From Ruminococcaceae bacterium UBA7212 (GTDB taxonomy: Bacteria > Bacillota > Clostridia > Oscillospirales > Acutalibacteraceae), in contig DKUE01000035.1 of assembly GCA_002490525.1 (NCBI GenBank), positions 27,030 to 91,029 of the forward strand: a DNA stretch of 64,000 bases, read 5' to 3'. The notes beneath the pieces are model-generated. The model did no database searches, was not told the DNA's origin, and saw only the letters and a list, made by a program, of their open reading frames with translations. The translations under genes and the position numbers were made by a program. This document shows, one piece after another, positions 31,922-40,326 of the stretch. How positions within the stretch are numbered: the stretch's first letter is position 1; every line of letters begins with the position of its first letter.

Positions 31922-33736
31922 ATGCAAGCGATTATTCTGGCAGCCGGTATGGGGAAACGGTTAAAGGATTTAACCAGTAACGCAACAAAGTGCATGGTCG
32001 AGGTCAACGGCGTTACCATGATTGAAAGAATGCTTTCACAGCTTGACGCACTGCATCTCAATAAAATTGTCATGGTTGTCGGCTATGAAAGCCAAAAACT
32101 GACAGAATATGTACAGTCACTGCCTGTAAAAACCAAGATTGAATTTGTAGACAACGATATATATTATAAAACAAATAATATCTACTCACTGTATCTCGCG
32201 CGTGACTATCTGACGCAGGACGATACACTGCTTTTGGAGTCCGACCTGATTTTTGAGGATGCCGTGCTGCGGCGCCTGTTGGACAATCCCTACCCCAGTC
32301 TCGCGCTCGTTGCAAAATTTGAAAGCTGGATGGACGGTACGGTTGTCGTATTGGACGAGGAAGATAACATTAAAAACTTCCTCGGCAAAAAAGATTTTGT
32401 CTTTGAAGATATTGCCGGGTATTATAAAACCGTCAATATTTATAAATTCAGCAAGTCATTTTCACAGAGCCACTATGTGCCGTTTTTAGAGGCATACAGT
32501 AAGGCACTCGGCAACAATGAATATTATGAACAGGTGTTAAAGGTCATTACCCTGTTAGACAAGCCTGAAATTAAGGCGGAGCGCTTGAACGGCGAGCTGT
32601 GGTATGAAATCGATGACGTGCAGGACTTAAACATCGCCGAATCCATTTTTACAAACGCTAAAGACAAACTGCAAAAATTCAACAGACGCTTCGGCGGCTA
32701 CTGGCGTTATCCGCATATGATGGATTTTTGCTATTTGGTCAATCCGTTTTATCCAAACCGCAAGTTACTGGATGAAATCAAGGCGAATTTCGAGCGCTTA
32801 ATTTGCGATTACCCTTCGGGGCAGGATATTAACGCATTGCTTGCGGCAAAATATTTCGGACTGCACAAGGAAGAAATCTGCGTCGGCAACGGTGCGGCAG
32901 AGCTGATTAAATCTTTAATGGAATCCACAGACGGCAAGGTCGGCATGATTTACCCATCTTTTGAAGAATACCCGCACCGCAAGGCAGAAACCGACATTGT
33001 GCCTTTCTATGCCTCAGGCAGTGATTATCAGTATACCGCTGACGAGCTTATGGCATATTTCGGAGAAAAAGAAATTGCGGCGCTCGTGCTTATCAATCCC
33101 GATAATCCATCGGGCAACTACATTGAAAAAGCAGACGTTCTGCGCATGGCGGACTGGGCAAAGAAAAAAGAGCTTTTATTCGTTGTTGATGAATCTTTTG
33201 TCGATTTTGCAAAAACCGAAGATTCCCCCACACTGCTGAATCGTGAGATTTTAGCCGCTTACCCGAACTTAGCAGTTGTCAAGAGTATTTCCAAATCCTT
33301 CGGCGTACCCGGGCTTCGTTTGGGTGTGCTTGCAAGCGGCGACACCGAACGCATTGCCGCCATGAAAAAAGATGTTGCCATTTGGAACATCAACTCTTTT
33401 GCGGAGTTCTATCTGCAAATTTTTGAAAAATACAAATCGAACTATGAAGATGCGTTAAAACGATTTAAAGCCGTGCGGGACGAATACGTAACTGCATTGC
33501 AGAGCGTTCCGCATCTGCGTGTCATCCCTTCGCAGGCAAACTATATTATGTGCGAACTGACGGGCGGTGTTTCCAGCACGGCGCTTGCCGAAACACTCTT
33601 GGACAAGCATAATATTCTGATTAAAGATTTGTCCCCCAAAAAAGGCTTTGACGGCAAATCCTACGTGCGTTTAGCGGTAAAAACACCGCAGGAAAATGAA
33701 TTGTTGGTTGAAGCCCTGCATACCATTTTGAAATAA
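31922..33736 (+). CDS. Fusion of a sugar/amino-alcohol nucleotidyltransferase and a PLP aminotransferase
   Basis: About 604 residues in two enzymes. Domain 1 (about 1-235) is an NTP-transferase: I-L-A-A-G-M-G-K-R-L, M-V-E-V-N-G, and L-L-E-S-D-L for metal binding, closest to LicC/PntC cytidylyltransferases. Domain 2 (about 245-604) is a fold-type I aminotransferase of the HisC/CobD group with N-P-D-N-P-S-G-N, V-V-D-E-S-F and S-I-S-K-S-F-G-V-P-G-L-R-L-G, PLP lysine Lys458. A fused PntC of Treponema that makes CMP-2-aminoethylphosphonate has this layout, as I recall. Here the operon partners are an OCD-like reductase and LicD, suggesting synthesis and transfer of a CDP-activated amino compound to surface glycan. 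PEP mutase is not in the window. Confidence 0.82.
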   Translation: MQAIILAAGMGKRLKDLTSNATKCMVEVNGVTMIERMLSQLDALHLNKIVMVVGYESQKLTEYVQSLPVKTKIEFVDNDIYYKTNNIYSLYLARDYLTQDDTLLLESDLIFEDAVLRRLLDNPYPSLALVAKFESWMDGTVVVLDEEDNIKNFLGKKDFVFEDIAGYYKTVNIYKFSKSFSQSHYVPFLEAYSKALGNNEYYEQVLKVITLLDKPEIKAERLNGELWYEIDDVQDLNIAESIFTNAKDKLQKFNRRFGGYWRYPHMMDFCYLVNPFYPNRKLLDEIKANFERLICDYPSGQDINALLAAKYFGLHKEEICVGNGAAELIKSLMESTDGKVGMIYPSFEEYPHRKAETDIVPFYASGSDYQYTADELMAYFGEKEIAALVLINPDNPSGNYIEKADVLRMADWAKKKELLFVVDESFVDFAKTEDSPTLLNREILAAYPNLAVVKSISKSFGVPGLRLGVLASGDTERIAAMKKDVAIWNINSFAEFYLQIFEKYKSNYEDALKRFKAVRDEYVTALQSVPHLRVIPSQANYIMCELTGGVSSTALAETLLDKHNILIKDLSPKKGFDGKSYVRLAVKTPQENELLVEALHTILK

Positions 33737-33746
33737 CGGAGTTTTT

Positions 33747-34682
33747 ATGAAGGTTATTGATTTTGAACAAATCCGCGCGCTCAACATTTCCCCGGCTCAA
33801 TACTTCGCTTGGGTCAGTGAAATGATTCAAAAAAAGGATGAAGCCATTCTGCCCGCAAAGCTCAGTTTAAAGCCTGCGGATGGCGTGTTTTACAATATTA
33901 TGCCTTCTCTTTTGCCAAAAGAGAAGTTTGCAGGTGTCAAGGTCGTAACAAGATACCCCGAACGGCACCCTGCCTTGGACAGTGAAATTCTTTTGTACGA
34001 CATGCACAGCGGGTTGCCCTGCGCACTGCTGGATGGTACCTATATTACCGCCGTGCGCACAGGCGCAGTTGCCGCACATTCCGTAAAGTTGCTTGCAAAT
34101 CCTGATTTTCAAACGGTGGGCTTTATCGGGCTCGGTAACACTGCGCGCGCCGCAATGGAAATGCTTTTGATGCTGTACCCGAACAAAGCACTGACCGTAA
34201 AGCTGTTAAAATATAAAAACCAGCACGAGTTGTTCGCCGCCCGATTCCCTTCGGAGCAAATCCGATATATCTATTGCGATACACCGCAGGCGGTCATTGA
34301 AAACAGCGATGTCGTTCTTTCCGCCGTAACGGTTTTTGAAGAGGACATTTGTGACCCGTCATATTTCAAATCGGGATGTCTGGTCGTACCGATTCACACA
34401 CGCGGATTTACCAACTGCGACTTGGTTTTCGATAAGGTATACGCCGATGATACAGCGCATGTGCGCGGGTTTAAAAACTTCGGAAAATTCCGGTTTTTCG
34501 CCGAGGTCGCCGATGTTGTCAACGGAAAGGCACCCGGCAGAGAAAATGAAGCGGAGCGTATTCTCGCTTATAACATCGGGCTGTCCATTCATGACATTTA
34601 TTTGGCGAAAAAGATTTATACGGTAATTGACGCAGACGGCGACATTGATTTAAAGGCGCCGAAAGAAAAATTTTGGTATTAA
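33747..34682 (+). CDS. Ornithine cyclodeaminase/mu-crystallin-family dehydrogenase
   Basis: 311 residues with the family's dimerisation and NAD(P) domains. G-V-K-V-V-T-R-Y-P, T-Y-I-T-A-V-R-T-G-A-V-A-A (substrate-binding Lys/Arg region) and V-G-F-I-G-L-G-N-T-A-R (dinucleotide loop) are clear, as is the distal F-A-E-V-A-D-V-V-N-G segment. Members include ornithine cyclodeaminase, ketimine reductases and SbnB-type opine dehydrogenases. It starts 10 bases after the fusion gene, with CGGAG, so it should act on the same amino-acid-derived intermediate. Free-living ornithine degradation is a less likely alternative. Confidence 0.82.
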   Translation: MKVIDFEQIRALNISPAQYFAWVSEMIQKKDEAILPAKLSLKPADGVFYNIMPSLLPKEKFAGVKVVTRYPERHPALDSEILLYDMHSGLPCALLDGTYITAVRTGAVAAHSVKLLANPDFQTVGFIGLGNTARAAMEMLLMLYPNKALTVKLLKYKNQHELFAARFPSEQIRYIYCDTPQAVIENSDVVLSAVTVFEEDICDPSYFKSGCLVVPIHTRGFTNCDLVFDKVYADDTAHVRGFKNFGKFRFFAEVADVVNGKAPGRENEAERILAYNIGLSIHDIYLAKKIYTVIDADGDIDLKAPKEKFWY

Positions 34683-34703
34683 AGAAAAGCCGAGGGACAG
34701 AAA

Positions 34704-35585
34704 ATGAAAAAATACGAAACTACGAAGCCGTATGACCCTGCGGTGCTCGAAAAGCTACACACGGTACAACTCGAAATTCTGCGCGATTTCAGGGCAGTTG
34801 CGGAAAAATACGAACTGCCGTTCTTTGTTTTGTTCGGTACAGCCATCGGTGCGGTACGGCACAACGGGTTTATCCCGTGGGACGATGATATTGACATCGG
34901 CATGCTGCGCGCGGATTTCGAAAAATTTCTGCAAGTCGCCGATAAAGAGCTTGGCGAAAAATATTTTATCATGTCACCGCGCACAGACAAACGTTGTAAT
35001 GCCAGTGTCGTCAAGCTGATGAAACGCGGCACAAAATTTGTTTCTGCCATGAGTAAAAATGCAAAGCATGAGCAGTGTATTTTCTTGGACATTTTCCCGT
35101 TTGACAATGTGGCGCCCACCGAAAAACTGCGCAAACGCCAGCTGCGGGTCACCACGTTTTTAGACCGTTTGCTGTATCTTGTCGGCACGCCGTATCCGAT
35201 TATTCCGCTGAAAGGCATTGCCGGCGAAGCCGCTGCGGCGGTGTGCTTTTTGACGCACTATGCACTTAAAATTCTGCATATTTCACCGCAATGGCTTTTC
35301 AAGCTGTTTGAGGATGCATCAGAAAAATACAACGGCGAAGAAACCGAATACATAACCGGATTCGGACAGCCAACTGCGCTCAAAAAAATGTTTCGAAAAG
35401 CGGACATGTTCCCGCTTGTAGAAGTACCGTTTGAAGACACAACGGTTCCCCTTCTGCACAACAACGATGAGGAACTGCGCAAGGTTTACGGCGATTATAT
35501 GCAAATTCCCCCGCCTGATCAACAAATCAACCACGCACCCGAAATTTTGGATTTCGGGGAAGAGGACAACACAGAATCTATCTAA
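34704..35585 (+). CDS. LicD-family phosphotransferase
   Basis: 293 residues. The LicD signature is complete: F-F-V-L-F-G-T-A-I-G-A-V-R-H-N-G-F-I-P-W followed by D-D-D-I-D-I-G (about residues 37-63), the catalytic G-T...R-x-x-x-I-P-W-D-D-D motif. LicD enzymes transfer phosphocholine, ribitol phosphate or similar groups from CDP-donors to teichoic acids, capsules or glycoproteins. Third gene of the operon with the cytidylyltransferase/aminotransferase fusion, the expected transferase for its activated product. A terminator follows. Confidence 0.9.
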   Translation: MKKYETTKPYDPAVLEKLHTVQLEILRDFRAVAEKYELPFFVLFGTAIGAVRHNGFIPWDDDIDIGMLRADFEKFLQVADKELGEKYFIMSPRTDKRCNASVVKLMKRGTKFVSAMSKNAKHEQCIFLDIFPFDNVAPTEKLRKRQLRVTTFLDRLLYLVGTPYPIIPLKGIAGEAAAAVCFLTHYALKILHISPQWLFKLFEDASEKYNGEETEYITGFGQPTALKKMFRKADMFPLVEVPFEDTTVPLLHNNDEELRKVYGDYMQIPPPDQQINHAPEILDFGEEDNTESI

Positions 35586-35594
35586 CTCCCCCCT

Positions 35595-35622
35595 AAACCG
35601 CAATACTATTGTATTGCGGTTT
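35595..35622 (+). terminator. Terminator of the LicD operon
   Basis: A 12-base perfect stem (35595-35606 / 35611-35622) with a four-base loop and a short T-run follows the LicD stop codon. Confidence 0.75.
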
Positions 35623-35646
35623 TGCTGACAGAAAGGGATTACACGT

Positions 35647-35895
35647 ATGCAAAGTGATTTACAAAATATCCCCGGCATCGGGGCTCGCATGGAGCAAAGT
35701 CTTTTTCAAATCGGCATTCACTGTATTGCCGATTTGAAGGGTAAGGACCCGAACGATTTATATAATTTGGATTGTATTAAAAAAGGCTTTCAAGAGGACA
35801 AATGCGCGCTGTATGTTTACCGAATGGCGGTATATTATGCCGAAAACGATGTGCATGACCCTGAAAAGCTCAAATGGTGGAATTGGAAGGATTGA
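35647..35895 (+). CDS. Helix-hairpin-helix protein, 'pathogenicity locus' Cdd1 family
   Basis: 82 residues. I-P-G-I-G-A-R-M-E-Q-S-L-F-Q-I-G-I is a helix-hairpin-helix nucleic-acid-binding motif; K-G-x-D-P-N-D-L-Y and the C-terminal V-Y-R-M-A-V-Y-Y-A with K-L-K-W-W-N-W-K-D match the small Cdd1 family named after a Clostridioides locus. The function is unknown. It is first of a run of three short genes (35647-37003) with little space between them. Confidence 0.85.
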   Translation: MQSDLQNIPGIGARMEQSLFQIGIHCIADLKGKDPNDLYNLDCIKKGFQEDKCALYVYRMAVYYAENDVHDPEKLKWWNWKD

Positions 35896-35899
35896 GCAA

Positions 35900-36580
35900 A
35901 TGATAGATATTCAAAATTGGTTGCATCTTTTTTGCGCGGCACTGACCAAACTATTTGAAAACCGTGTTTGGTTTGTCGGACTGCAAGGCAGCTACGGCAG
36001 AAACGAAGCAACTGACGAAAGCGATATAGACGTGGTTGTCATTTTAGACACACTGCAGCCAAAGGATATTACGCGATACCGAGACATGCTGGAAACACTC
36101 CCCTGCCGTGAAAAAATTTGCGGCTTTCTTTCGGGGAAAGAGGAATTGCTCTCATGGGAACCCGCCGATTTATTTCAGTTTTATTATGATACTGCACCGA
36201 TTCAAGGCAGTCTTTGCTGCCTGTTAAACCGCATTGACCGCACGGCGGTTCAGCGTGCCGTTTACATCGGGGTTTGCAATATTTATCATGCCTGTGTGCA
36301 CAACGCCGTACACGAGCGAAGTCCCGAAATTTTGCAGGGGCTCTATAAATCTGCACGGTTTGTGATACAGGCGCTTTGTTTTCTGCAAACAGGTAACTAC
36401 TGCAAAGAAAAATCGGTTCTGCAACAAGCGGTACAGCCCGCCGAGCAAAAGATTTTAGATGCGGAAAAATTGCTGAAAACAAGCCCTGTAATCGTTGAAA
36501 AACAGTTTGACGAATATGCCGAATTTCTGTTTTTGTGGGCACAAAAACAGATTATTGCGATAGACGGTACGGAAATTTGA
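35900..36580 (+). CDS. Nucleotidyltransferase-fold protein (MNT/aminoglycoside adenylyltransferase-like)
   Basis: About 226 residues. The N-terminal pol-beta-superfamily motif G-L-Q-G-S-Y-G-R-N-E followed by S-D-I-D-V-V-V (GSxxxG and DxD) binds Mg-NTP. The C-terminal half is helical, as in KNTase/HEPN-type partners (A-V-Y-I-G-V-C-N-I-Y-H-A-C, S-A-R-F-V-I-Q-A-L-C-F). It may modify a small molecule or be a single-chain relative of MNT/HEPN toxin-antitoxin modules. The start at 35900 follows GGAAGGATTGAG and comes four bases after the HhH gene's stop. Confidence 0.75.
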   Translation: MIDIQNWLHLFCAALTKLFENRVWFVGLQGSYGRNEATDESDIDVVVILDTLQPKDITRYRDMLETLPCREKICGFLSGKEELLSWEPADLFQFYYDTAPIQGSLCCLLNRIDRTAVQRAVYIGVCNIYHACVHNAVHERSPEILQGLYKSARFVIQALCFLQTGNYCKEKSVLQQAVQPAEQKILDAEKLLKTSPVIVEKQFDEYAEFLFLWAQKQIIAIDGTEI

Positions 36581-36616
36581 TGCCGAAATCCGATACAAAA
36601 GGACGGTTTTAAAAGT

Positions 36617-37003
36617 ATGTCTGAAAACACGGTCTCCCGACGGGATATTTTACAGTATGCCGAGGATGTCTACGGTACACAGGCGGAATATCTGTGGAAA
36701 GACACTCCTACTGCGGCGGTACTTCGCCACAAAACCAACCGAAAATGGTATGCGATTCTGATGGAAGTGCCGAAAGTACGGCTCGGACTGACAGGGGAAG
36801 GCATTGTCGATGTTTTAAATGTGAAATGCGATCCCCTTCTCATAGGTTCGCTTCTGAAAAGCAAGGGATTTTTGCCCGCTTATCACATGAGCAAAGTACA
36901 CTGGATTTCGATTCTGTTGGACGGCAGTTTGCCGACAGAGGATATTTATCCGCTTGTAGATTTAAGTTTTCAGATGACGGAGAAAAAAATAAGACAGCCG
37001 TAA
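36617..37003 (+). CDS. MmcQ/YjbR family protein
   Basis: 128 residues. Y-G-T-Q-A-E-Y-L-W-K-D-T-P-T-A-A-V-L-R-H and N-R-K-W-Y-A-I-L-M-E-V, then V-L-N-V-K-C-D-P, and a final segment including H-W-I-S-I-L-L-D, are the usual signature of this small double-wing 'DNA-binding-like' family. Its members are widespread and uncharacterised. It is the last gene of the short run, and no clear terminator precedes the sulfatase promoter. Confidence 0.85.
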   Translation: MSENTVSRRDILQYAEDVYGTQAEYLWKDTPTAAVLRHKTNRKWYAILMEVPKVRLGLTGEGIVDVLNVKCDPLLIGSLLKSKGFLPAYHMSKVHWISILLDGSLPTEDIYPLVDLSFQMTEKKIRQP

Positions 37004-37098
37004 GAACCTGTATTCGTGCCACACAACAGCCATATACGTAATAAGCGATGTGAAATCCGCCTTTCGCATGCTTTATATCTGCATTTCTTACAAATTCC

Positions 37099-37128
37099 TT
37101 GACGCAAGCAATTAATATATTGTATAAT
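37099..37128 (+). promoter_or_regulatory. Promoter of the sulfatase operon
   Basis: TTGACG (37099-37104) and TATAAT (37123-37128) with an 18-base spacer. Confidence 0.7.
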
Positions 37129-37166
37129 TTATCTGTTATTTAAAAAATTTTTTAAGGAGCGACAAA

Positions 37167-39185
37167 ATGAAAAAGGAAATCGCTTTAGACACCTCTAAAA
37201 AAGTATTTCCGCTGATTTTAATGAGTATCGGCTTCGGGCTGATGCTTGCGGAATGGATTGTGCGGCTCAACATTGTCAGCGTGGTCTGCGTGGCATACTG
37301 TTGCTTGATGTCCGCTGCGATTCTTCTAAGCCTTCTCATCAAAAAGAAGGTCTATGCGCCTATGATATTCGGCTACGCCGCCGCATGCATCGGTGTCGTG
37401 GTCTATTACATAATTTGGGGGGCCGACGCAGGTTTCGGTGCGTTCACTTCGGGACTTGCAGGGTTTCATTCCGCCGAACACCCTTGGCTGCAGGGCGAGG
37501 GCAATTTCGGCACACGGTTGTTGGGAAATTTACTGTTAATTCTGCCAACCGCGCTCCCGCTTTGGGGCTTGTTTTTTACGGCAAAACACACCTTTAAAAA
37601 GGGAGTCTACAAAAAGGCAGTCGCAGGACTTTGCAGTATTTTTCTGATTGGCACAAGCATCTTCTATGTCCTGACCATGAATCTGCGTTCTCAACCGAAT
37701 GCAGAGCGGCTTTGGGATGGGCAGGACGATTACCTCGGTAAAATTGACAAAAACGCCACCAAGGAAAACCCCAACGTATTGGTAATTCTGATGGACGACC
37801 TCGGCTACGGGGACGTCTCCTTAAACGGTGCAATTTACAATACACCGAATATTGACAGCATCGGGGAAAACGGATTAAATTTTGAGAATTTCTATTCCTC
37901 TTATTCCGTTTGCTCTCCTGCGCGCTTTGCCGCGATGACGGGGCGTTACCCCTACCGCGGTTATGCGGACAATGTGGTCTATCCTACGCTCGACACCTTC
38001 TCCCCGTTCGCCTCCACCCGCATTTTCAATTCCATTGAAATGGGCAGCAATGCGGACGGTATGCTCGGCGATGAAATTACTGTTGCAGAAACCTTTAAAG
38101 CTGCAGGCTACAGCACAGGTTTGTTCGGGAAATGGCATCTCGGTGACTACGGTGAATATCTGCCGACCAATCAAGGCTTTGATTACTTCTACGGCAGTCA
38201 TCACGTGAATGACATGACCCCGTTCTATCATGTACGCGAAGAAAACGGAGAATACACAATCGCACGCGGCACAGACGAACTGAAAGACCAATCCAACGCC
38301 ACCCGCTGGATTCATGAGGAAATTGTGGACTGGGTCACCGAACAGTCGAAGAGCGATAAGCCTTTCTTTGCTTATTACACCTCACCTTGGCCGCATGCAC
38401 CTGTATATGCAGGAGATGATTTTGACGGTGTCAGCGGTATGGGGACTTATGTAGACTGTGTAACGGAATTCGACACGTATTTGGGGCAGCTGTTTGACAC
38501 CATGGAAGAATTAGGCGTTTTAGAGGATACCGTTATTGTCTTCACCAGTGACAACGGTCCCGCGCTGGAAGGCTCTGTCAATGAACTGCGCGGCGGCAAA
38601 TATCTTGCCTATGAGGGCGGGCAGAAAGTGCCGTTTATGATTCGCTGGGATAACGCCGACGGTGCGCTCGGCAAAACGGGCACAAAGCGCACACAAGCCG
38701 CCACGCTCGTCGACCTCTATCCCACCTTGGTTTCGCTTTGCGGCATCACAGGGGAAAACGGAAAAACGAATTATATGCCTGCCGACCGCATAGTTGACGG
38801 CGTTTCCATGACCTCGCTTTTGAAAGAGGATGCGGTGATTCACACCAAGGAACACCCGATTCTGCACATGAAACGGGAGGATATTAAAGCGATTCAATAC
38901 ACTGTGCCGACTGCCGATGTACGTGCGCAATATCCCGATTATCAATATGATGTGCTGAACGACAACGAGTATATCACGTTCAAATATTTTGACCGCATTC
39001 AAAACGACAACTCCGCATTCTTTGACAAATACCGCAAAAATTGGCTGCACATTTTAACGGACGACCCCGGTGAAAATTATAACCGCACCCCGGTTTACCC
39101 CGAAATCTCGGATGAATTTCATGAAAAGCTGGACGAAATTCAGAGGGATTTCAAAGAAAATCGCCGCGGCATTTCTAAGAACTGA
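37167..39185 (+). CDS. Membrane-anchored sulfatase (Cys-type)
   Basis: 672 residues. Four to five N-terminal membrane helices (about 12-170) precede an extracellular sulfatase domain. The sulfatase signature C-S-P-A-R-F-A-A-M-T-G-R begins at Cys249, the residue that a maturase converts to formylglycine. V-I-L-M-D-D-L-G-Y-G-D and F-T-S-D-N-G-P supply metal ligands, G-K-W-H-L-G the catalytic Lys/His. It should remove sulfate from host or algal glycans at the cell surface. Most sulfatases have a simple signal peptide, so the multi-helix anchor is unusual. Its maturase gene follows. Confidence 0.9.
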   Translation: MKKEIALDTSKKVFPLILMSIGFGLMLAEWIVRLNIVSVVCVAYCCLMSAAILLSLLIKKKVYAPMIFGYAAACIGVVVYYIIWGADAGFGAFTSGLAGFHSAEHPWLQGEGNFGTRLLGNLLLILPTALPLWGLFFTAKHTFKKGVYKKAVAGLCSIFLIGTSIFYVLTMNLRSQPNAERLWDGQDDYLGKIDKNATKENPNVLVILMDDLGYGDVSLNGAIYNTPNIDSIGENGLNFENFYSSYSVCSPARFAAMTGRYPYRGYADNVVYPTLDTFSPFASTRIFNSIEMGSNADGMLGDEITVAETFKAAGYSTGLFGKWHLGDYGEYLPTNQGFDYFYGSHHVNDMTPFYHVREENGEYTIARGTDELKDQSNATRWIHEEIVDWVTEQSKSDKPFFAYYTSPWPHAPVYAGDDFDGVSGMGTYVDCVTEFDTYLGQLFDTMEELGVLEDTVIVFTSDNGPALEGSVNELRGGKYLAYEGGQKVPFMIRWDNADGALGKTGTKRTQAATLVDLYPTLVSLCGITGENGKTNYMPADRIVDGVSMTSLLKEDAVIHTKEHPILHMKREDIKAIQYTVPTADVRAQYPDYQYDVLNDNEYITFKYFDRIQNDNSAFFDKYRKNWLHILTDDPGENYNRTPVYPEISDEFHEKLDEIQRDFKENRRGISKN

Positions 39186-39211
39186 CTTTTTGTATCGGAA
39201 AGCGTGTATCT

Positions 39212-40312
39212 ATGCCGAATCTTTCTATCATGATTAAACCCGCCTCATCGCTTTGCAACCTTTCCTGTGAATATTGCTTTTACCGAGATGTTTCCGAACA
39301 CAGGGAACATCTCGGCTTCGGCATGATGCGGACGGAAACCGCCGATATTTTGATTGAAAAAGCATTGCAGTTTGCCGACGGCTGTGCAGTTGCCTTTGCC
39401 TTTCAGGGCGGCGAACCGACACTTGCGGGACTGCCCTATTTTCGGTATTTTACGGAATCGGTAAAACAGAAAAACCGTAAAGGCAGCCCGATTTTTTACA
39501 GCATACAAACCAACGGCACAAAAATAGATGACGAGTGGGCGGCGTTCCTTGCCGAGCATCGGTTTTTAACGGGATTGAGTCTCGACGGAGACTTCGAAGG
39601 CAATCAATTCCGAAAAAAGCCTTCGGGCGAAAATTCGTTTTATCAAATTCTGACCGCCGCCGAAATACTGAAACGCCATCATGCCGAATTTAATATTTTA
39701 ACCGTATTGACAGGCTACTGTGCCGAAAACGGCGAACGGATTTACCGCTATTTTCGCTCCAAGGGGTTTCGGTATTTGCAGTTTATCCCGTGTCTGCGCC
39801 CGTTCGGTTCGGACGAACAAAGTCCGCTTTATATGACGGCGGAACAGTATGCAGATTTTTTGATTCGCGTATTCAATCTCTATGTCAAAGATTATGTGCG
39901 AGGTCAATATGTAAGCATACGGCAGTTCGACAACTGGGTGCGTCTGTTTTTAGGGCAACAGCCCGAGCAATGCGGTCTTTCGGGTCATTGCGCGCACCAA
40001 TTTGTAGCTGAGGCGAGCGGCAACATCTATCCGTGTGATTTTTACTGTACAGACGAATATCTGCTCGGCAATATCCACGACAGCGATTTTCGTTCTATGG
40101 CAACCGGCAAAACTGCCATGGAATTCCTAAAAGAAAGCCTTCCTGTGCCCAAGCGGTGCCGCACATGCCGATTTTACCCGATTTGCCGTGCGGGCGGCTG
40201 CAAACGCACAAGGCAAAGTGCGGACTACTGCGCAGCTTATCAAAAATTCTTTTCTGCCTGTCTGCCGCTGTTCCGTGGATTTCTCACGGAACAGCCGCCG
40301 AAAAAGATATAA
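39212..40312 (+). CDS. Anaerobic sulfatase-maturating enzyme (radical SAM, SPASM)
   Basis: 366 residues. The cluster motif C-N-L-S-C-E-Y-C-F-Y uses Cys15, Cys19 and Cys22; the C-terminal SPASM cysteines lie in C-G-L-S-G-H-C, Y-P-C-D-F-Y-C, C-R-T-C-R-F-Y-P-I-C and G-G-C-K-R, binding two auxiliary 4Fe-4S clusters. The enzyme oxidises the sulfatase Cys or Ser to 3-oxoalanine under anoxic conditions. It lies 26 bases after the Cys-type sulfatase, its obvious substrate. Start preceded by GGAAAG. Confidence 0.93.
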   Translation: MPNLSIMIKPASSLCNLSCEYCFYRDVSEHREHLGFGMMRTETADILIEKALQFADGCAVAFAFQGGEPTLAGLPYFRYFTESVKQKNRKGSPIFYSIQTNGTKIDDEWAAFLAEHRFLTGLSLDGDFEGNQFRKKPSGENSFYQILTAAEILKRHHAEFNILTVLTGYCAENGERIYRYFRSKGFRYLQFIPCLRPFGSDEQSPLYMTAEQYADFLIRVFNLYVKDYVRGQYVSIRQFDNWVRLFLGQQPEQCGLSGHCAHQFVAEASGNIYPCDFYCTDEYLLGNIHDSDFRSMATGKTAMEFLKESLPVPKRCRTCRFYPICRAGGCKRTRQSADYCAAYQKFFSACLPLFRGFLTEQPPKKI

Positions 40313-40326
40313 CAGGGGGAATAAAA

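Noticed and set aside
31922..35585. Calling the operon a phosphonate (2-aminoethylphosphonate) cluster
   Set aside because: The fused enzyme resembles PntC in layout, but neither PEP mutase nor phosphonopyruvate decarboxylase is present in the window, so I kept the substrate open.
35900..36580. Aminoglycoside adenylyltransferase (resistance gene)
   Set aside because: It has the shared GS-DxD fold but not the rest of the ANT(9)/ANT(3'') signature, so only the fold is named.
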